Source: Actinomyces mediterranea
Lineage (GTDB): Bacteria; Actinomycetota; Actinomycetes; Actinomycetales; Actinomycetaceae
Direction: 5' to 3'
Assembly (NCBI RefSeq): GCF_900155595.1
Contig: NZ_FTPB01000004.1
Span: forward strand, 1,240,001-1,304,000
DNA: 64,000 nucleotides
Shown piece after piece: positions 44,801-53,274 of this stretch. Both the position numbers and the translations under genes were made by a program. How positions within the stretch are numbered: position 1 is the stretch's first letter; each line of letters starts with the position of its first letter. The notes below the pieces were generated by a model. The model ran no database searches. It was not told the origin of the DNA and was given only the letters and a program-made list of their open reading frames with translations.

Positions 44801-47095
44801 GTGGTTGAAGGAGGTCATTCCCGAGGGGTTGACCGAGCCGTCGGGTAGCAGTGAGTCCCACCGCTCCCAGATGGTCGTCGCCCCCATGAGGACGGTGTTG
44901 AGCCACGAGGGCGATTCCGTTTGGAGCAGCAGGCGGTAGGCGACGTCCTGGTAGCCCTCATTCGACAGGGCATCGCAGATGACGGGGGTGCCGAGGAATC
45001 CGGTGGAGATCTTGTAGCCGCTGGCGCGCACGAGCTCGGCCAAGCGGGCGGCCGCTTTGGGGCGGGACTCTTCAGGCAGGAGATCGAAGCACAGGGCGAG
45101 GGCGTAGGCGGTCTGCGCATCCGACATGAGGCGACCGGAGCCGGTCACGTACTCGCTGATGAAGGCGTTGCGCACGCGGCGGGCAAGGTCGGTGTAGGTA
45201 TCGGCGATCTCGCCCTCGCCGACGAGAGCAGCAGAGGCGGCCAGGATCTTCGTCGAATGCGCGAAGTAGGCGGTGGCCACGAGCTCGGCGGCGGCAGCGG
45301 CTTTCTCAGGGCGTTCGGGTGGGGCGGTCGGATCCAGCCAATCGCCGAATTGGTAGCCCTTGTCCCACAGCAGATCATTGCTTGCGGCGGCGGCGACCTC
45401 GTCCACCCAGGCGCGCATCGAGGGAAGCTGACGGCGCAGGATCTCAGTATCACCGCTGGCCCGGTACAGGGCCCACGGGACCACGGTTGCCGCATCCGCC
45501 CATCCCGCCATGGGGCCCTGGTAGCCGGTGACAATGGAAGGGACCACAGAGGGTGTGCCACCGTATCGGGCCTGTTCAGCGGCCAAGTCCTTGAGCCAGG
45601 AGCCGAGCATTCCGGCGGTGTCGAAGAGGAAGGCCGCAGTGGGGGCGAAAACCTGCAGGTCGCCGGTCCACCCCAGGCGCTCATCCCGCTGGGGACAGTC
45701 GGTGGGGATATCGAGGAAGTTGCCCTTCATCCCCCATACGACGTTCTCGTGGAAGCGCTGTAGGGTCGCATCTGAGCAGGTGAAGGTGCCGGTGCGCTCC
45801 ATATCGGAGTGAATGACCTGGGCGATGATGGCCGGGTCGTCGCCGGTGAGTTCATCGAGTCGATCCTCCGGCCATCCGCTGACTTCGGCGTAGCGGAAGC
45901 CGTGGAAGGTGAAGGAGGGGGACCACTCCTCGGGGACGTGCCCTTCATCGGTTCCAGCACAGATATACGTGTCGGTGGCCCTGGCTCCGCGAAGCGGCTC
46001 GGTGGCCAACTCGCCTGCGTCCAGCACCTCGGCGTGGCGCAGGGTCAGCGTCGTGCCCTGCGTTGCTCGCACGCGGATGCGCAGGCGGCCCACGAGGTTC
46101 TGCCCGAAGTCGAGGATCGTTTTCCCGCTGGGTGAGGTGAGCCGCTCAACCGGGACTATCTCGCCGGTGACCCTTACGGGAGGACCGTCCGGGGCGACGA
46201 GGACGGAGGTGTCGAGATCGCGCACCGCGACGGGAGCCCACTCCGAGTCGTCGAAGTCGGCGGTCGACCAGGCGGGGTCGTGCAGGCGGGCATCATAGGT
46301 TTCCCCGTTGTAAATATCGGATTCGAGGATCGGGCCCGGCGCCCATCGCCAGTCCTTGCCGGTGGTGACGGTTGTGGTTGAGCCGTCGCTGAGTGTCGTC
46401 TCAAGCTGGATGAACGCCCCGAGATCATTGCCGTAGAAAGCATTCTTTCCGCCCCAGCCGAGATGTCCGCGCCACCAGCCGTCGCCTAGGCGCACGCCGA
46501 TGGCGTTCGCTCCGCCCCTCACCAGGTCCGTGACGTCGTGGGTGCGCACTCGCAGGCGCGATTCGTAGGCGCTCCACCCCGGGTCGAATTCGACGTCGGT
46601 GGCGCGTCGACCGTTAATCTCCACTCGATCGAGGCCGTGGGCGGTGGTGCGCAGGCGTGCTCGTATGATGCTTGCATCGTCGGGGAGGGTGAAAGTTGTC
46701 CGCAGTTGCGGGCCGTGGCAGTCGGGGTCGGTGGGGCCGACCATTGTCGCTCGCCACTGGTTGGCGTCGAGGATCCCGGCCTCGACGATGGACCATTCGG
46801 ACCAGTCGGAAACGGAGCCGTCTATGCCGTGGACCCTCACGCGGACTTCGCGCCCCTCGCGGGCGGCGAGAGGGGTGAACGGCCAGGGGACCAGCACCGA
46901 GTCATTCGATTCGACAATGAGGGAGCGTCCATCGGAGTCGTCGCTCAGGGGGCGCTCTGCGACTTCATAGGTGCGCTGCGTCCAGCCCGTGGGTGCCTCT
47001 GGGAGGATCCATGACATGCGCGGCGCGGTCTCTGCGATGCCGATGGCACTGCGGTGGTGTTCGAAGACGGGAGGGGTGGGGGTGATGACCATCAT
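41888..47095 (-). CDS. GH78 alpha-L-rhamnosidase fused to GH3 beta-glucosidase
   Basis: One uninterrupted frame of 1735 residues carries two glycosidases. Residues 1-860 are GH78: beta-sandwich domains, then the (alpha/alpha)6 core with DIPTDCPQRDERLGWTGD (catalytic acid near Glu472), TIWERWDSLLPDGS (Glu744) and FNHYALGAVADWMHRVV. Residues about 980-1660 are GH3: LVLTDGPHGVRL, GRNFEYYSEDPLLSG, VKHFAANNQE and GLVVSDWGAVSNR with nucleophile Asp1203, then the (alpha/beta) sandwich and a FnIII-like domain. An alpha-helical tail of about 70 residues follows each half. No signal peptide is present. I infer stepwise removal of rhamnose then glucose from an imported rhamnosyl-glucoside such as rutinose. 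GGAG precedes two tandem ATGs; the start is 47095 or 47092. Confidence 0.9.
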   Translation of the reverse strand: MMVITPTPPVFEHHRSAIGIAETAPRMSWILPEAPTGWTQRTYEVAERPLSDDSDGRSLIVESNDSVLVPWPFTPLAAREGREVRVRVHGIDGSVSDWSEWSIVEAGILDANQWRATMVGPTDPDCHGPQLRTTFTLPDDASIIRARLRTTAHGLDRVEINGRRATDVEFDPGWSAYESRLRVRTHDVTDLVRGGANAIGVRLGDGWWRGHLGWGGKNAFYGNDLGAFIQLETTLSDGSTTTVTTGKDWRWAPGPILESDIYNGETYDARLHDPAWSTADFDDSEWAPVAVRDLDTSVLVAPDGPPVRVTGEIVPVERLTSPSGKTILDFGQNLVGRLRIRVRATQGTTLTLRHAEVLDAGELATEPLRGARATDTYICAGTDEGHVPEEWSPSFTFHGFRYAEVSGWPEDRLDELTGDDPAIIAQVIHSDMERTGTFTCSDATLQRFHENVVWGMKGNFLDIPTDCPQRDERLGWTGDLQVFAPTAAFLFDTAGMLGSWLKDLAAEQARYGGTPSVVPSIVTGYQGPMAGWADAATVVPWALYRASGDTEILRRQLPSMRAWVDEVAAAASNDLLWDKGYQFGDWLDPTAPPERPEKAAAAAELVATAYFAHSTKILAASAALVGEGEIADTYTDLARRVRNAFISEYVTGSGRLMSDAQTAYALALCFDLLPEESRPKAAARLAELVRASGYKISTGFLGTPVICDALSNEGYQDVAYRLLLQTESPSWLNTVLMGATTIWERWDSLLPDGSVNPSGMTSFNHYALGAVADWMHRVVAGLDTAEPGWRHLSIAPRPPRKGLTSAGATLRTPYGLASSSWTIGEGELRLDVRVPVGARATIILPSGESHEVEHGDYSFTEPFETDTEEQPHLDIDTPMGVLADVPAAMTLLTAVIEKFIPGAAEHMGSGTAGQESVTVRQVAGMIPHSAEFLADIERGFAALNAAESVPEDLTIEGVRAAREASPDKEDAPAHADVSDPIRSLTLEQKASLLSGRDFWTTTPIEEAGIPSLVLTDGPHGVRLQKGASDHLGLNEAEPATCFPPAVAVGSSWNTDVAAKVGAGVGREGRALGAAVVLGPGVNIKRSPLGGRNFEYYSEDPLLSGALGAAHVRGLQAEGPGASVKHFAANNQETERMRIDARIDARTLREIYLTPFEKVVTEAEPATVMCAYNQVNGVPASHNHWLLTEVLREQWGYEGLVVSDWGAVSNRVAGVAAGMDLEMPGSGGATDAEVVAAVRSGELSDEAVDASVARFLALVERIPEAGTSFDAEAHHALARELASECIVLLKNEGHTLPLEAAPTRSSVAVIGAMATEPRYQGGGSSHINPTRTDIALDEIRSRAADAGVTVTHALGYASSDEGAASPDGSAPDAEALLAEAVGVAGAADVAVVFAGLTQKEESEGFDRTHIDLPADQVALIRAVAQAAPRTVVVLSNGGIVSLEEWHDEVDAIVEGFLLGQGGGAAIADVLFGLVNPSGHLAESIPLRLEDNPSWINFPGDQGSVLYGEGLMVGYRYYASAGIPVRYPFGHGLSYTTFETSDLQVDATGPDSALARVTVANTGSRIGKHVVQVYVAAGEAGPVRRPVRELRAFTKVELQPGESRTIELPLDRRAFAFWDTTRDQWVVAEGTYSVEVGANAHEVEVSAAVTLSGDVLVRPLTMDSTVGDWFAHPVVGPVLQESMASSMSEEQAAQAAQSADMLTMIESMPMKQFVGFLPITADQLKPLIELSLQPVEG

Positions 47096-47141
47096 TACTC
47101 CAGGTGTTCTGCTCGTGGGACGGGGGCTCCTCTGCCCGCCG

Positions 47142-47155
47142 CTAGCACGCGCTAG
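47142..47155. promoter_or_regulatory. LacI-type operator 1 (GH78-GH3 promoter, start-point position)
   Basis: CTAGCACGCGCTAG is a near-perfect 14-base palindrome with a central CG. It covers the likely transcription start of the GH78-GH3 gene. Three related sites are listed below. Confidence 0.75.
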
Positions 47156-47162
47156 TTTTGCT

Positions 47163-47191
47163 AGGCTATCTGGTGGGGCTCACGCGCGCAA
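47163..47191 (-). promoter_or_regulatory. Promoter of the GH78-GH3 gene
   Basis: On the minus strand TTGCGC (47191-47186) and TAGCCT (47168-47163) are 17 bases apart. The -35 box lies inside operator 2 and the start point falls at operator 1, so repressor binding would block it twice. Confidence 0.6.
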
Positions 47192-47192
47192 G
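47179..47192. promoter_or_regulatory. LacI-type operator 2 (over the -35 box)
   Basis: CTCACGCGCGCAAG matches the shared pattern CTnnCnCGCGCnAG with central CG. It is centred 37 bases from operator 1 and also lies 66 bases before the LacI gene start, so it could serve autoregulation. Confidence 0.65.
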
Positions 47193-47257
47193 TACTTCTG
47201 TGGAAATAGTGATTCTTGCGGTTCTGCCTTCATATGACGACGCTGGAGGAGGTGCAG

Positions 47258-48274
47258 ATGAAAGCCCGCAGGAGGGTTACTGCGGCAGATGTTGCCCGAT
47301 CCTTAGGAATCTCCCGCGCCACCGTAGGTTTCGTCCTTAATGACACCCCGGGGCAGACTATCTCCGAGCCCACGCGCGCCAGAGTCCTCGCCGAAGCCGA
47401 GCGCCTGGGGTATCGCCCGCATCGTGCGGCCAAGGCGCTCGCCAGCGGGCGCTCGCATATCGTACTGCTGGTGCTTCCGGATTGGCCGATGGAGCATTCC
47501 ATGCAATCCCACCTCGACCAAGCCTCTCGTGTCCTCGACGAGGCAGGATACTCGCTGGTTACCACCACGTCGCGGTCTGATCGCAAGACGAAGCCGCTAT
47601 GGGAGGTGCTCGACCCGGATGTCGCCGTTTCGCTCGTCCCGTGGAGTAAGAAGGATCTTGCGTCACTCGCTCGTGTCGGCGTGCGCACTGTCATCCATGA
47701 TCCGGGATCGACGCAGAATGAATCGCTACAGCATGATGATGAAACCTGTCGTCGTCTGCGATTCGATGATGGGCCCCGCCTCCAGGTCGAGCACTTACGC
47801 GATCGTGGCCGCATTCGGCTGGCCTATGTCTCATTGGATGATCCTCGCTTGGTCGACCTGACGTCGGCTCGTGAGGAGCGAGCGCGCCAGACGGCGGAGG
47901 AGATTGGGGGAGTGGAACTGATTGACAGTGCAAGTATTGACCTTGCCTCCCCTGGGCGTATTGAGTATCTGCTGAGTCGCTGGATCGCCTCCGGTGTTGA
48001 TGGGGTCGTCGCCTATAACGACACTGTCGCCGCAGCTGTCGTGGGTGCAGCGCATCGCATCGGTTTGGCGGTGCCCGACGATCTGGCGGTGGTCGGCCAT
48101 GACGATACGCCTCTCGCGTCCCTCTTCGTCCCCTCATTGTCGTCGGTCCATGTCGACTATTCCGGCCTCGGCCGCTTCCTCGCCGAACTGGCACTGAGAG
48201 AAGCCGGCGAGGGAAGTGGACCGGTGAGGGAGCCGGAGGCGGTCATCTACCTAATCTCCCGGGCCTCCAGCTGA
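47258..48274 (+). CDS. LacI-family regulator of the rhamnosyl-glucoside locus
   Basis: The ATG at 47258 follows GGAGGAGGTGCAG and gives 338 residues. The HTH is RVTAADVARSLGISRATVGF with VLNDTPGQ, the hinge YRPHRAAKALASGRS, then a sugar-binding domain with GVVAYNDTVAAAVVGAAHR and LAVVGHDDTPLASLFVPSLS. It lies between the divergent GH78-GH3 gene and the downstream symporter. The four 14-base operators around it are its likely targets, with rhamnosyl-glucoside, rhamnose or glucose product as possible inducer. Confidence 0.9.
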   Translation: MKARRRVTAADVARSLGISRATVGFVLNDTPGQTISEPTRARVLAEAERLGYRPHRAAKALASGRSHIVLLVLPDWPMEHSMQSHLDQASRVLDEAGYSLVTTTSRSDRKTKPLWEVLDPDVAVSLVPWSKKDLASLARVGVRTVIHDPGSTQNESLQHDDETCRRLRFDDGPRLQVEHLRDRGRIRLAYVSLDDPRLVDLTSAREERARQTAEEIGGVELIDSASIDLASPGRIEYLLSRWIASGVDGVVAYNDTVAAAVVGAAHRIGLAVPDDLAVVGHDDTPLASLFVPSLSSVHVDYSGLGRFLAELALREAGEGSGPVREPEAVIYLISRASS

Positions 48275-48336
48275 TCGTCCGTTTTGATTGTCGCGGGCGC
48301 CTTCAATCGCTTAAATGAATCAATTCATTATAAATG

Positions 48337-48383
48337 CTTGCGCGCGCTAGCTTTTGTGTCTACGCTGAACTAGCGCGCGAAAG
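48337..48383 (+). promoter_or_regulatory. Symporter promoter with LacI-type operators 3 and 4
   Basis: TTGCGC (48338-48343) and TACGCT (48361-48366) are 17 bases apart. Operator 3, CTTGCGCGCGCTAG (48337-48350), overlaps the -35 box. Operator 4, CTAGCGCGCGAAAG (48370-48383), covers the start point. Their centres are 33 bases apart, the same design as at the GH78-GH3 promoter. Confidence 0.7.
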
Positions 48384-48409
48384 TTCTAGTTGTAAAAGTT
48401 CTAGTTGTA
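48380..48409 (+). repeat. Perfect 15-base tandem repeat in the symporter leader
   Basis: AAAGTTCTAGTTGTA occurs twice without a gap, starting inside operator 4. It lies in a leader of about 175 bases before the symporter ATG. Function unknown; the half-site CTAG may add weak regulator contacts. Confidence 0.7.
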
Positions 48410-48547
48410 TCTGAGCTATTTGCGCGGCGCGCGACGACGGGTGCACAGACCTCGATGATGAATGGTCCACCGCCCCCTACACGGCAGTACCAACGCACTG
48501 CCCCGACATCCCCCAGCACGCAATGACGCACAGCGAAAGGCACTCTG

Positions 48548-49936
48548 ATGGCCAGAAAGCCCCTCGGACTCGACCGACAAGGCATCCAGAAAACGATGCG
48601 CATGTCCAACTACTTCGGCGACGGCCTAGGGCAGTTGGGTCTCAACATCATGTCTGGCTTGATCGGCATCCTCGTCTACTTCTACACCGACAAGGTCGGC
48701 ATTGCAGCCGGAGCGGCCGGCACCGCCCTGCTCGTCGCCAAAATCGTCGATGCCTTCTCCGACTTCACCATGGGATGGCTTCTCGATCGAGTCCGTACGC
48801 GGTGGGGCAAGGCCCGCCACTGGCTGCTGTGGGGCGCCGTCCCCGCAGGCATCGCCGTTACCGTCCTCTTCACGGTCCCTGTCGGTGCCGCTGACGGAGT
48901 CAAAGTAACCTACGCCATCGCTACGAACATCCTGCTGTCGGCGGGTGCGTACACGATGCTCGTCATCCCCTACGGCTCGCTCATGTTCTACTTGACCCCT
49001 TCCATCGAACAGCGTGGGAGCATGGGACTGACTCGCGCGGTCTTCGGGTACATCAGCGGCATGATCATCGCCATCGGCTACATCCCGATCACCAATGCCC
49101 TGGGCGGAGACCAATCGGCGTGGATCAAATTCGGCTTCGGAGCCGCCGTTGCCATCACCGTGTGCTTCCTCATCGCTTTCGTCACCGATAAAGAGAAGAC
49201 CGCCGACAGTGAAGAGAGCGCCGATGAGAAGCTGCCGATCGGGCAGGCAATCGCGCTTCTCTTCCAGAACAAGTATTGGGTCATCATGCTGGGCGTCCAA
49301 GTGGTGTCCAACATGATCTTCTCCATCACCTCTGCCACGGGCATCTACTACGTCAAGTGGATTCTCCACAACGAGGAACTCGTATCACTCCTCGGCGCCA
49401 TCGGCCTCATTCCCGTCGTCATCGGATTCCTCTTGGTCAAACCGCTCACCCGCTTCTTCGGCATGGCCGGTGCCGCGCGCATGGTGATCATGGTCGGCAT
49501 CATCGCCACCGCGATCCGCTGCGTCTTCCCCTTCGACTTCTGGGCGCTCATGTTCGTCGGCCCCTTCGTGACCCTCGCAACCATCCCCCTCATGGCGCTG
49601 TCCGGTCCCCTCGTCCAGAACACCATCACCTACGGCGAGTGGCAACACTGCTACCAGCAAGTCGGCATGGCCAACGCTGCAACCTCCTTCGGTTCCAAGA
49701 TTGGATCCGGTCTGGGTGCCGCAATGATCGGCTGGATCCTCGCACTGGGCGGCTACGACGGCGAGGCCGTCGAGCAGGCCGACTCCGCGATCAACGCCAT
49801 CATCGGAGTGTCCATCTGGCTGCCCGGAATCCTGCTGGTGATCTGCTGGCTGTTCCTCAAGGCCTATGACCTGGAGGCAAAGTACGCCGACATCGTCAAG
49901 GAGCTCAAGGAGCGCAAGGCTGCGCAAGTCGGCTGA
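48548..49936 (+). CDS. Glycoside-pentoside-hexuronide (GPH) family sugar symporter
   Basis: The 462-residue protein has 12 membrane segments and the GPH pattern SNYFGDGLGQLGLNIMSGLI, KIVDAFSDFTMGWLLDRVRT, RWGKARHWLLWGAVPAG and a later NTITYGEWQHCYQQVGMANA. Such carriers bring glycosides in with protons or sodium. It has the same type of twin operators as the GH78-GH3 gene, so I infer it imports that enzyme's substrate intact. GAAAGG lies upstream of the ATG. Confidence 0.88.
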   Translation: MARKPLGLDRQGIQKTMRMSNYFGDGLGQLGLNIMSGLIGILVYFYTDKVGIAAGAAGTALLVAKIVDAFSDFTMGWLLDRVRTRWGKARHWLLWGAVPAGIAVTVLFTVPVGAADGVKVTYAIATNILLSAGAYTMLVIPYGSLMFYLTPSIEQRGSMGLTRAVFGYISGMIIAIGYIPITNALGGDQSAWIKFGFGAAVAITVCFLIAFVTDKEKTADSEESADEKLPIGQAIALLFQNKYWVIMLGVQVVSNMIFSITSATGIYYVKWILHNEELVSLLGAIGLIPVVIGFLLVKPLTRFFGMAGAARMVIMVGIIATAIRCVFPFDFWALMFVGPFVTLATIPLMALSGPLVQNTITYGEWQHCYQQVGMANAATSFGSKIGSGLGAAMIGWILALGGYDGEAVEQADSAINAIIGVSIWLPGILLVICWLFLKAYDLEAKYADIVKELKERKAAQVG

Positions 49937-49976
49937 CTTCCGGGGCGCCTGCTCGCACGAGGGCAGAGCCCGTTGA

Positions 49977-50008
49977 GCGCCTGCTGGACAGACAATTTCA
50001 GCAGGCGT
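49977..50008 (+). terminator. Possible terminator after the GPH symporter
   Basis: GCGCCTGCTG and CAGCAGGCGT pair around a 12-base loop. No T-run follows. Confidence 0.4.
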
Positions 50009-50021
50009 TCCCGTGCGTGTG

Positions 50022-50981
50022 TCAGTGCGCTGCGCCCTCGACCGCCGTCGCCTTCTTCGGCATCAGGTGCGAGAGTGCGAGCCATGCGTATGCGAGGACG
50101 CTCCCCCACACGAGGCCGAATAGCCCCGACAGAGCCGTCTCCATCGTCCACATCGCGGCGCCCCCCAGGTGCGCCACCCATTCGACGGCGCCGCCGATGA
50201 GGTGGTGCAGCCACGAGGCGCCGAGGTCGTCCAACGAGACGATGACGATATGTCCGCCTACCCACTCCATCGCGATCGTGCCGACGATGCCGATCACTGT
50301 GAAGACCTTCGGCATGGCGGCGACGATGCGCCGACCGAGGGCGGCGACCCAGCCGTTGCCCTCCGCCATGCGCAGGCCGACATCATCCATCTTGACGAGG
50401 ACGGCGACCAGGCCGTACACGAAGAAGGTCATGAAGAAGGCGACGAAGATCATGATGCCGACTCGGATGAGATTCGACTCGGCGCTGACATTCGCTAGCG
50501 AGATCAACATGATCTCAGCGGAAAGGATGAGGTCGGTGCGCGTGGCGGATGAGACGATCCCGCGTTCGAGTTCCTCAGCGGACGCCGCCCTGGGCTCGTC
50601 CTCGTCCCCCTCGTGATCGGGGAGGAGGCGCAGTTTCGCGAGCACCTTCTCCGCCCCCTCGACGCATAGGAACGAGCCTCCGACAATGAGGAGGATCGGC
50701 AGCATCCACGGCGCGAGCCAGGTGAGGATCAGCGCCGCCGGCAGAATGATCGCAAGCTTATTGATGAGGGAGCCGCGCGCAATCCTCTTGATGATCGGCA
50801 GTTCCCGGCTCGGGTCGAGGCCCGCCACGTACTGCGGAGTGACGGCGGTGTCGTCGATGACGACTCCCACCGCCTTGGAAGAGGCCTTCGCGGCGCCCGC
50901 AGCGATGTCGTCGAAGGAGGCCGCAGTTGTCTTCGCAAGGGTCGCAATGTCATCGAGGAGGGCGATGAGTCCGCCTGCCAT
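50022..50981 (-). CDS. DUF808 family inner-membrane protein (YedI-like)
   Basis: The 319-residue protein opens with MAGGLIALLDDIATLAKTTA and continues SSKAVGVVIDDTAVTPQYVA, the hallmark of DUF808. It has hydrophobic segments such as LPAALILTWLAPWMLPILLI and FVAFFMTFFVYGLVAVLV. No function is established for the family. It is followed upstream by kbl with six bases between, but the two need not be related. Confidence 0.85.
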   Translation of the reverse strand: MAGGLIALLDDIATLAKTTAASFDDIAAGAAKASSKAVGVVIDDTAVTPQYVAGLDPSRELPIIKRIARGSLINKLAIILPAALILTWLAPWMLPILLIVGGSFLCVEGAEKVLAKLRLLPDHEGDEDEPRAASAEELERGIVSSATRTDLILSAEIMLISLANVSAESNLIRVGIMIFVAFFMTFFVYGLVAVLVKMDDVGLRMAEGNGWVAALGRRIVAAMPKVFTVIGIVGTIAMEWVGGHIVIVSLDDLGASWLHHLIGGAVEWVAHLGGAAMWTMETALSGLFGLVWGSVLAYAWLALSHLMPKKATAVEGAAH

Positions 50982-50987
50982 GGGATG

Positions 50988-52184
50988 TCAGCGCCCGTCG
51001 ACGTCGGCGCGCGCCCGGATAAACGCATCAACGCAGGCGCGCACATCCTCTTCGCTGTGGGCGGCGGAGAGTTGAACGCGGATGCGTGCCTTTGAACGGG
51101 GGACCACCGGGAAGGAGAAGGCCGTGACGTAGACGCCGAGTTCGAGCATTCGCTCCGCGATGGCGCCCGCCAGGCGCGCCCCGTCCTCACCGGGGAACAT
51201 CACCGCATGGATCGGGTGGGTGCCCGGGAGGATCTCAAACCCCGCTTCGGACATGAGGGAGCGGAACAGGGCTGACAAGTCCGCCAGATGCGCCCTCGCG
51301 TTGTCCGCACCCGCAGCGACGCGCAGCGCTTCGCGCGAACCGGCGACGATCGCGGGCGCGAGAGTGTTGGAAAAGAGGTAGGGGCGCGCCTTCTGTCGGA
51401 GCATGTCGACGACCGCCTGACCTGCGGCGACGTAGCCGCCGGATGCGCCGCCCAGAGCCTTGCCGAGCGTCCCCGTGAGGATGTCGACCCGGTCGCGGAC
51501 GTTGAAGAGCTCCGGCGTTCCCCGCCCGCCCGCCCCGACGAACCCGGTTGCGTGCGAATCGTCGACCATCACGAGGGCGCGGAACTCCTCCGCCAGGTCG
51601 CAGATCCCGGGCAGCGGCGCGTAGGAGCCGTCCATCGAGAAGACCCCGTCCGTGACGATGACGATCTGCTCGGCACCGGCAGCCCGGGCCGCTTCGAGTT
51701 GGGAGCGCAGGTCGCCCATGTCGGCATTGCGGTAGCGGAATCGCTTCGCCTTGCACAGGCGGATGCCGTCGATGAGGGAGGCGTGATTGAGCTCGTCGGA
51801 GACGATCGCGTCGTCCGCGGTGAACAGGGCTTCGAAGATGCCGCCGTTGGCGTCGAAGCAGCTGGAGAACAGGATTGCGTCATCCATTCCGAGGAAGTCG
51901 GCGATCTCGCGCTCCAGGGCCCGGTGCTGGTCCTGGGTGCCGCAGATGAAGCGCACGGAACTCATGCCGAAGCCCCAACGCTCAAGGGCCTCCTTCGCGG
52001 CCTCGGCGGGGCGCGGGTCGCCGGCGAGGCCGAGGTAGTTGTTCGCGCAGAAGTTGAGGGCATCGCCGCTGCGGGTGGTGACGGTCGGGCCCTGCCTGCC
52101 CAGGATCTCGCGTTCGTTCTTGTACAGGCCCGCCTCGCGGATATCAGCGAGCGCGGCCTCAAGCTTCGGTGTCAAAGTGTTCAT
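50988..52184 (-). CDS. kbl: Glycine C-acetyltransferase (2-amino-3-ketobutyrate CoA ligase)
   Basis: The 398-residue PLP enzyme cleaves 2-amino-3-ketobutyrate with CoA to glycine and acetyl-CoA. Motifs are [61 protein letters not shown], and the PLP lysine in [19 protein letters not shown]. It follows tdh by 31 bases, so together they degrade threonine. Confidence 0.93.
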   Translation of the reverse strand: MNTLTPKLEAALADIREAGLYKNEREILGRQGPTVTTRSGDALNFCANNYLGLAGDPRPAEAAKEALERWGFGMSSVRFICGTQDQHRALEREIADFLGMDDAILFSSCFDANGGIFEALFTADDAIVSDELNHASLIDGIRLCKAKRFRYRNADMGDLRSQLEAARAAGAEQIVIVTDGVFSMDGSYAPLPGICDLAEEFRALVMVDDSHATGFVGAGGRGTPELFNVRDRVDILTGTLGKALGGASGGYVAAGQAVVDMLRQKARPYLFSNTLAPAIVAGSREALRVAAGADNARAHLADLSALFRSLMSEAGFEILPGTHPIHAVMFPGEDGARLAGAIAERMLELGVYVTAFSFPVVPRSKARIRVQLSAAHSEEDVRACVDAFIRARADVDGR

Positions 52185-52215
52185 GAGTGTTCCTTATAAA
52201 TGAGGGGAATGGGAG

Positions 52216-53274
52216 TCACGCCTCCCAGTCGATGATGACCTTTCCGACGGTGCCCGAGGCAGCGGTGTCGAAAGCTGCTTGCCAGTCATCGGGGGTGAAG
52301 CGGTGAGTGATGATGGAGCGCACCGCATCGCGCAGTTCTTGAGAGGTTTCCATCATGTAGGTCGCGAGGTACCAGGTGTCGAACATTTCACGTCCGTAGA
52401 CGCCCTTAATGGTGAGCATCCGCGTGATGACCTTGTTCCAGTCGACGGAGAAGGAGCCCTTGGGCAGCCCGAGGAGGGCGATCGTGGCGCCGTGCGTGCA
52501 GTGCTCAATGAGGGTTGACAATCCGCCGGGCGCTCCCGACATCTCAAGGCCCGCATCGAAGCCCTCGCGGATATTGAGCCCGGCCATGACATCGGGCAGA
52601 GTCTGCTCGCGGATGTCGAGGGCGACATCGGCACCCGCCTTCTCAGCGAGGGCGAGGCGATCAGCCTGCAGATCGGTGACAACGACGTGGCGAGCTCCAG
52701 CGTGCTTGGCGAGGGCGACGCACATGATGCCGATCGGTCCCGCTCCGGTGACGAGGACGTCCTGCCCGGTCATCTCAACCTGCTGGCAGGAGTGGACGGC
52801 ATTGCCGAGGGGATCGAAGAGGGCGCCGAGCTCCGGGTCGATGGACTCGGGCTGCACCCAGACATTGCCCGCGGGAACGACGACGTAGTCGGCGAATCCA
52901 CCGTCTCGGTTGACGCCGATACCGATGGTGCGGATACACATGTGACGACGCCCCGCACGGCAGTTGCGGCAGCGCCCACACACGATATGCCCTTCGACGG
53001 ATACCCGCTGGCCGACGTGGAGCTCGTCGCGCCCCCGCCCCTGTACGACGCCGGGGCCGATGTCGGTGATCTCGCCGCAGAACTCGTGTCCGAGGGTCTG
53101 CGGGGGCGTGAGGGAGCCGGGCGCTCCGCCGTCCCACGTATACAGGTGGACGTCCGTGCCGCACAGGCCTGCCCGCTGGACGCGGATCTTCACCTCGCCG
53201 AAACCGGGAGTGGGCTCGGGGATATCGCACAATTCGAGGCCGGGAGCCTCACTCGTCTTGCGCAGCGCACGCAT
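52216..53274 (-). CDS. tdh: L-threonine 3-dehydrogenase
   Basis: The ATG at 53274 has AAGGA at a workable distance; the ATG at 53280 is directly against it. The 352-residue zinc enzyme oxidises threonine to 2-amino-3-ketobutyrate with NAD. Signatures are RAGLCGTDVHLYTWD and LGHEFCGEITDIGPG (catalytic zinc), HIVCGRCRNCRAGRRHMC (structural zinc) and VLVTGAGPIGIMCVALAKHA (NAD binding). kbl downstream takes its product. Confidence 0.93.
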   Translation of the reverse strand: MRALRKTSEAPGLELCDIPEPTPGFGEVKIRVQRAGLCGTDVHLYTWDGGAPGSLTPPQTLGHEFCGEITDIGPGVVQGRGRDELHVGQRVSVEGHIVCGRCRNCRAGRRHMCIRTIGIGVNRDGGFADYVVVPAGNVWVQPESIDPELGALFDPLGNAVHSCQQVEMTGQDVLVTGAGPIGIMCVALAKHAGARHVVVTDLQADRLALAEKAGADVALDIREQTLPDVMAGLNIREGFDAGLEMSGAPGGLSTLIEHCTHGATIALLGLPKGSFSVDWNKVITRMLTIKGVYGREMFDTWYLATYMMETSQELRDAVRSIITHRFTPDDWQAAFDTAASGTVGKVIIDWEA

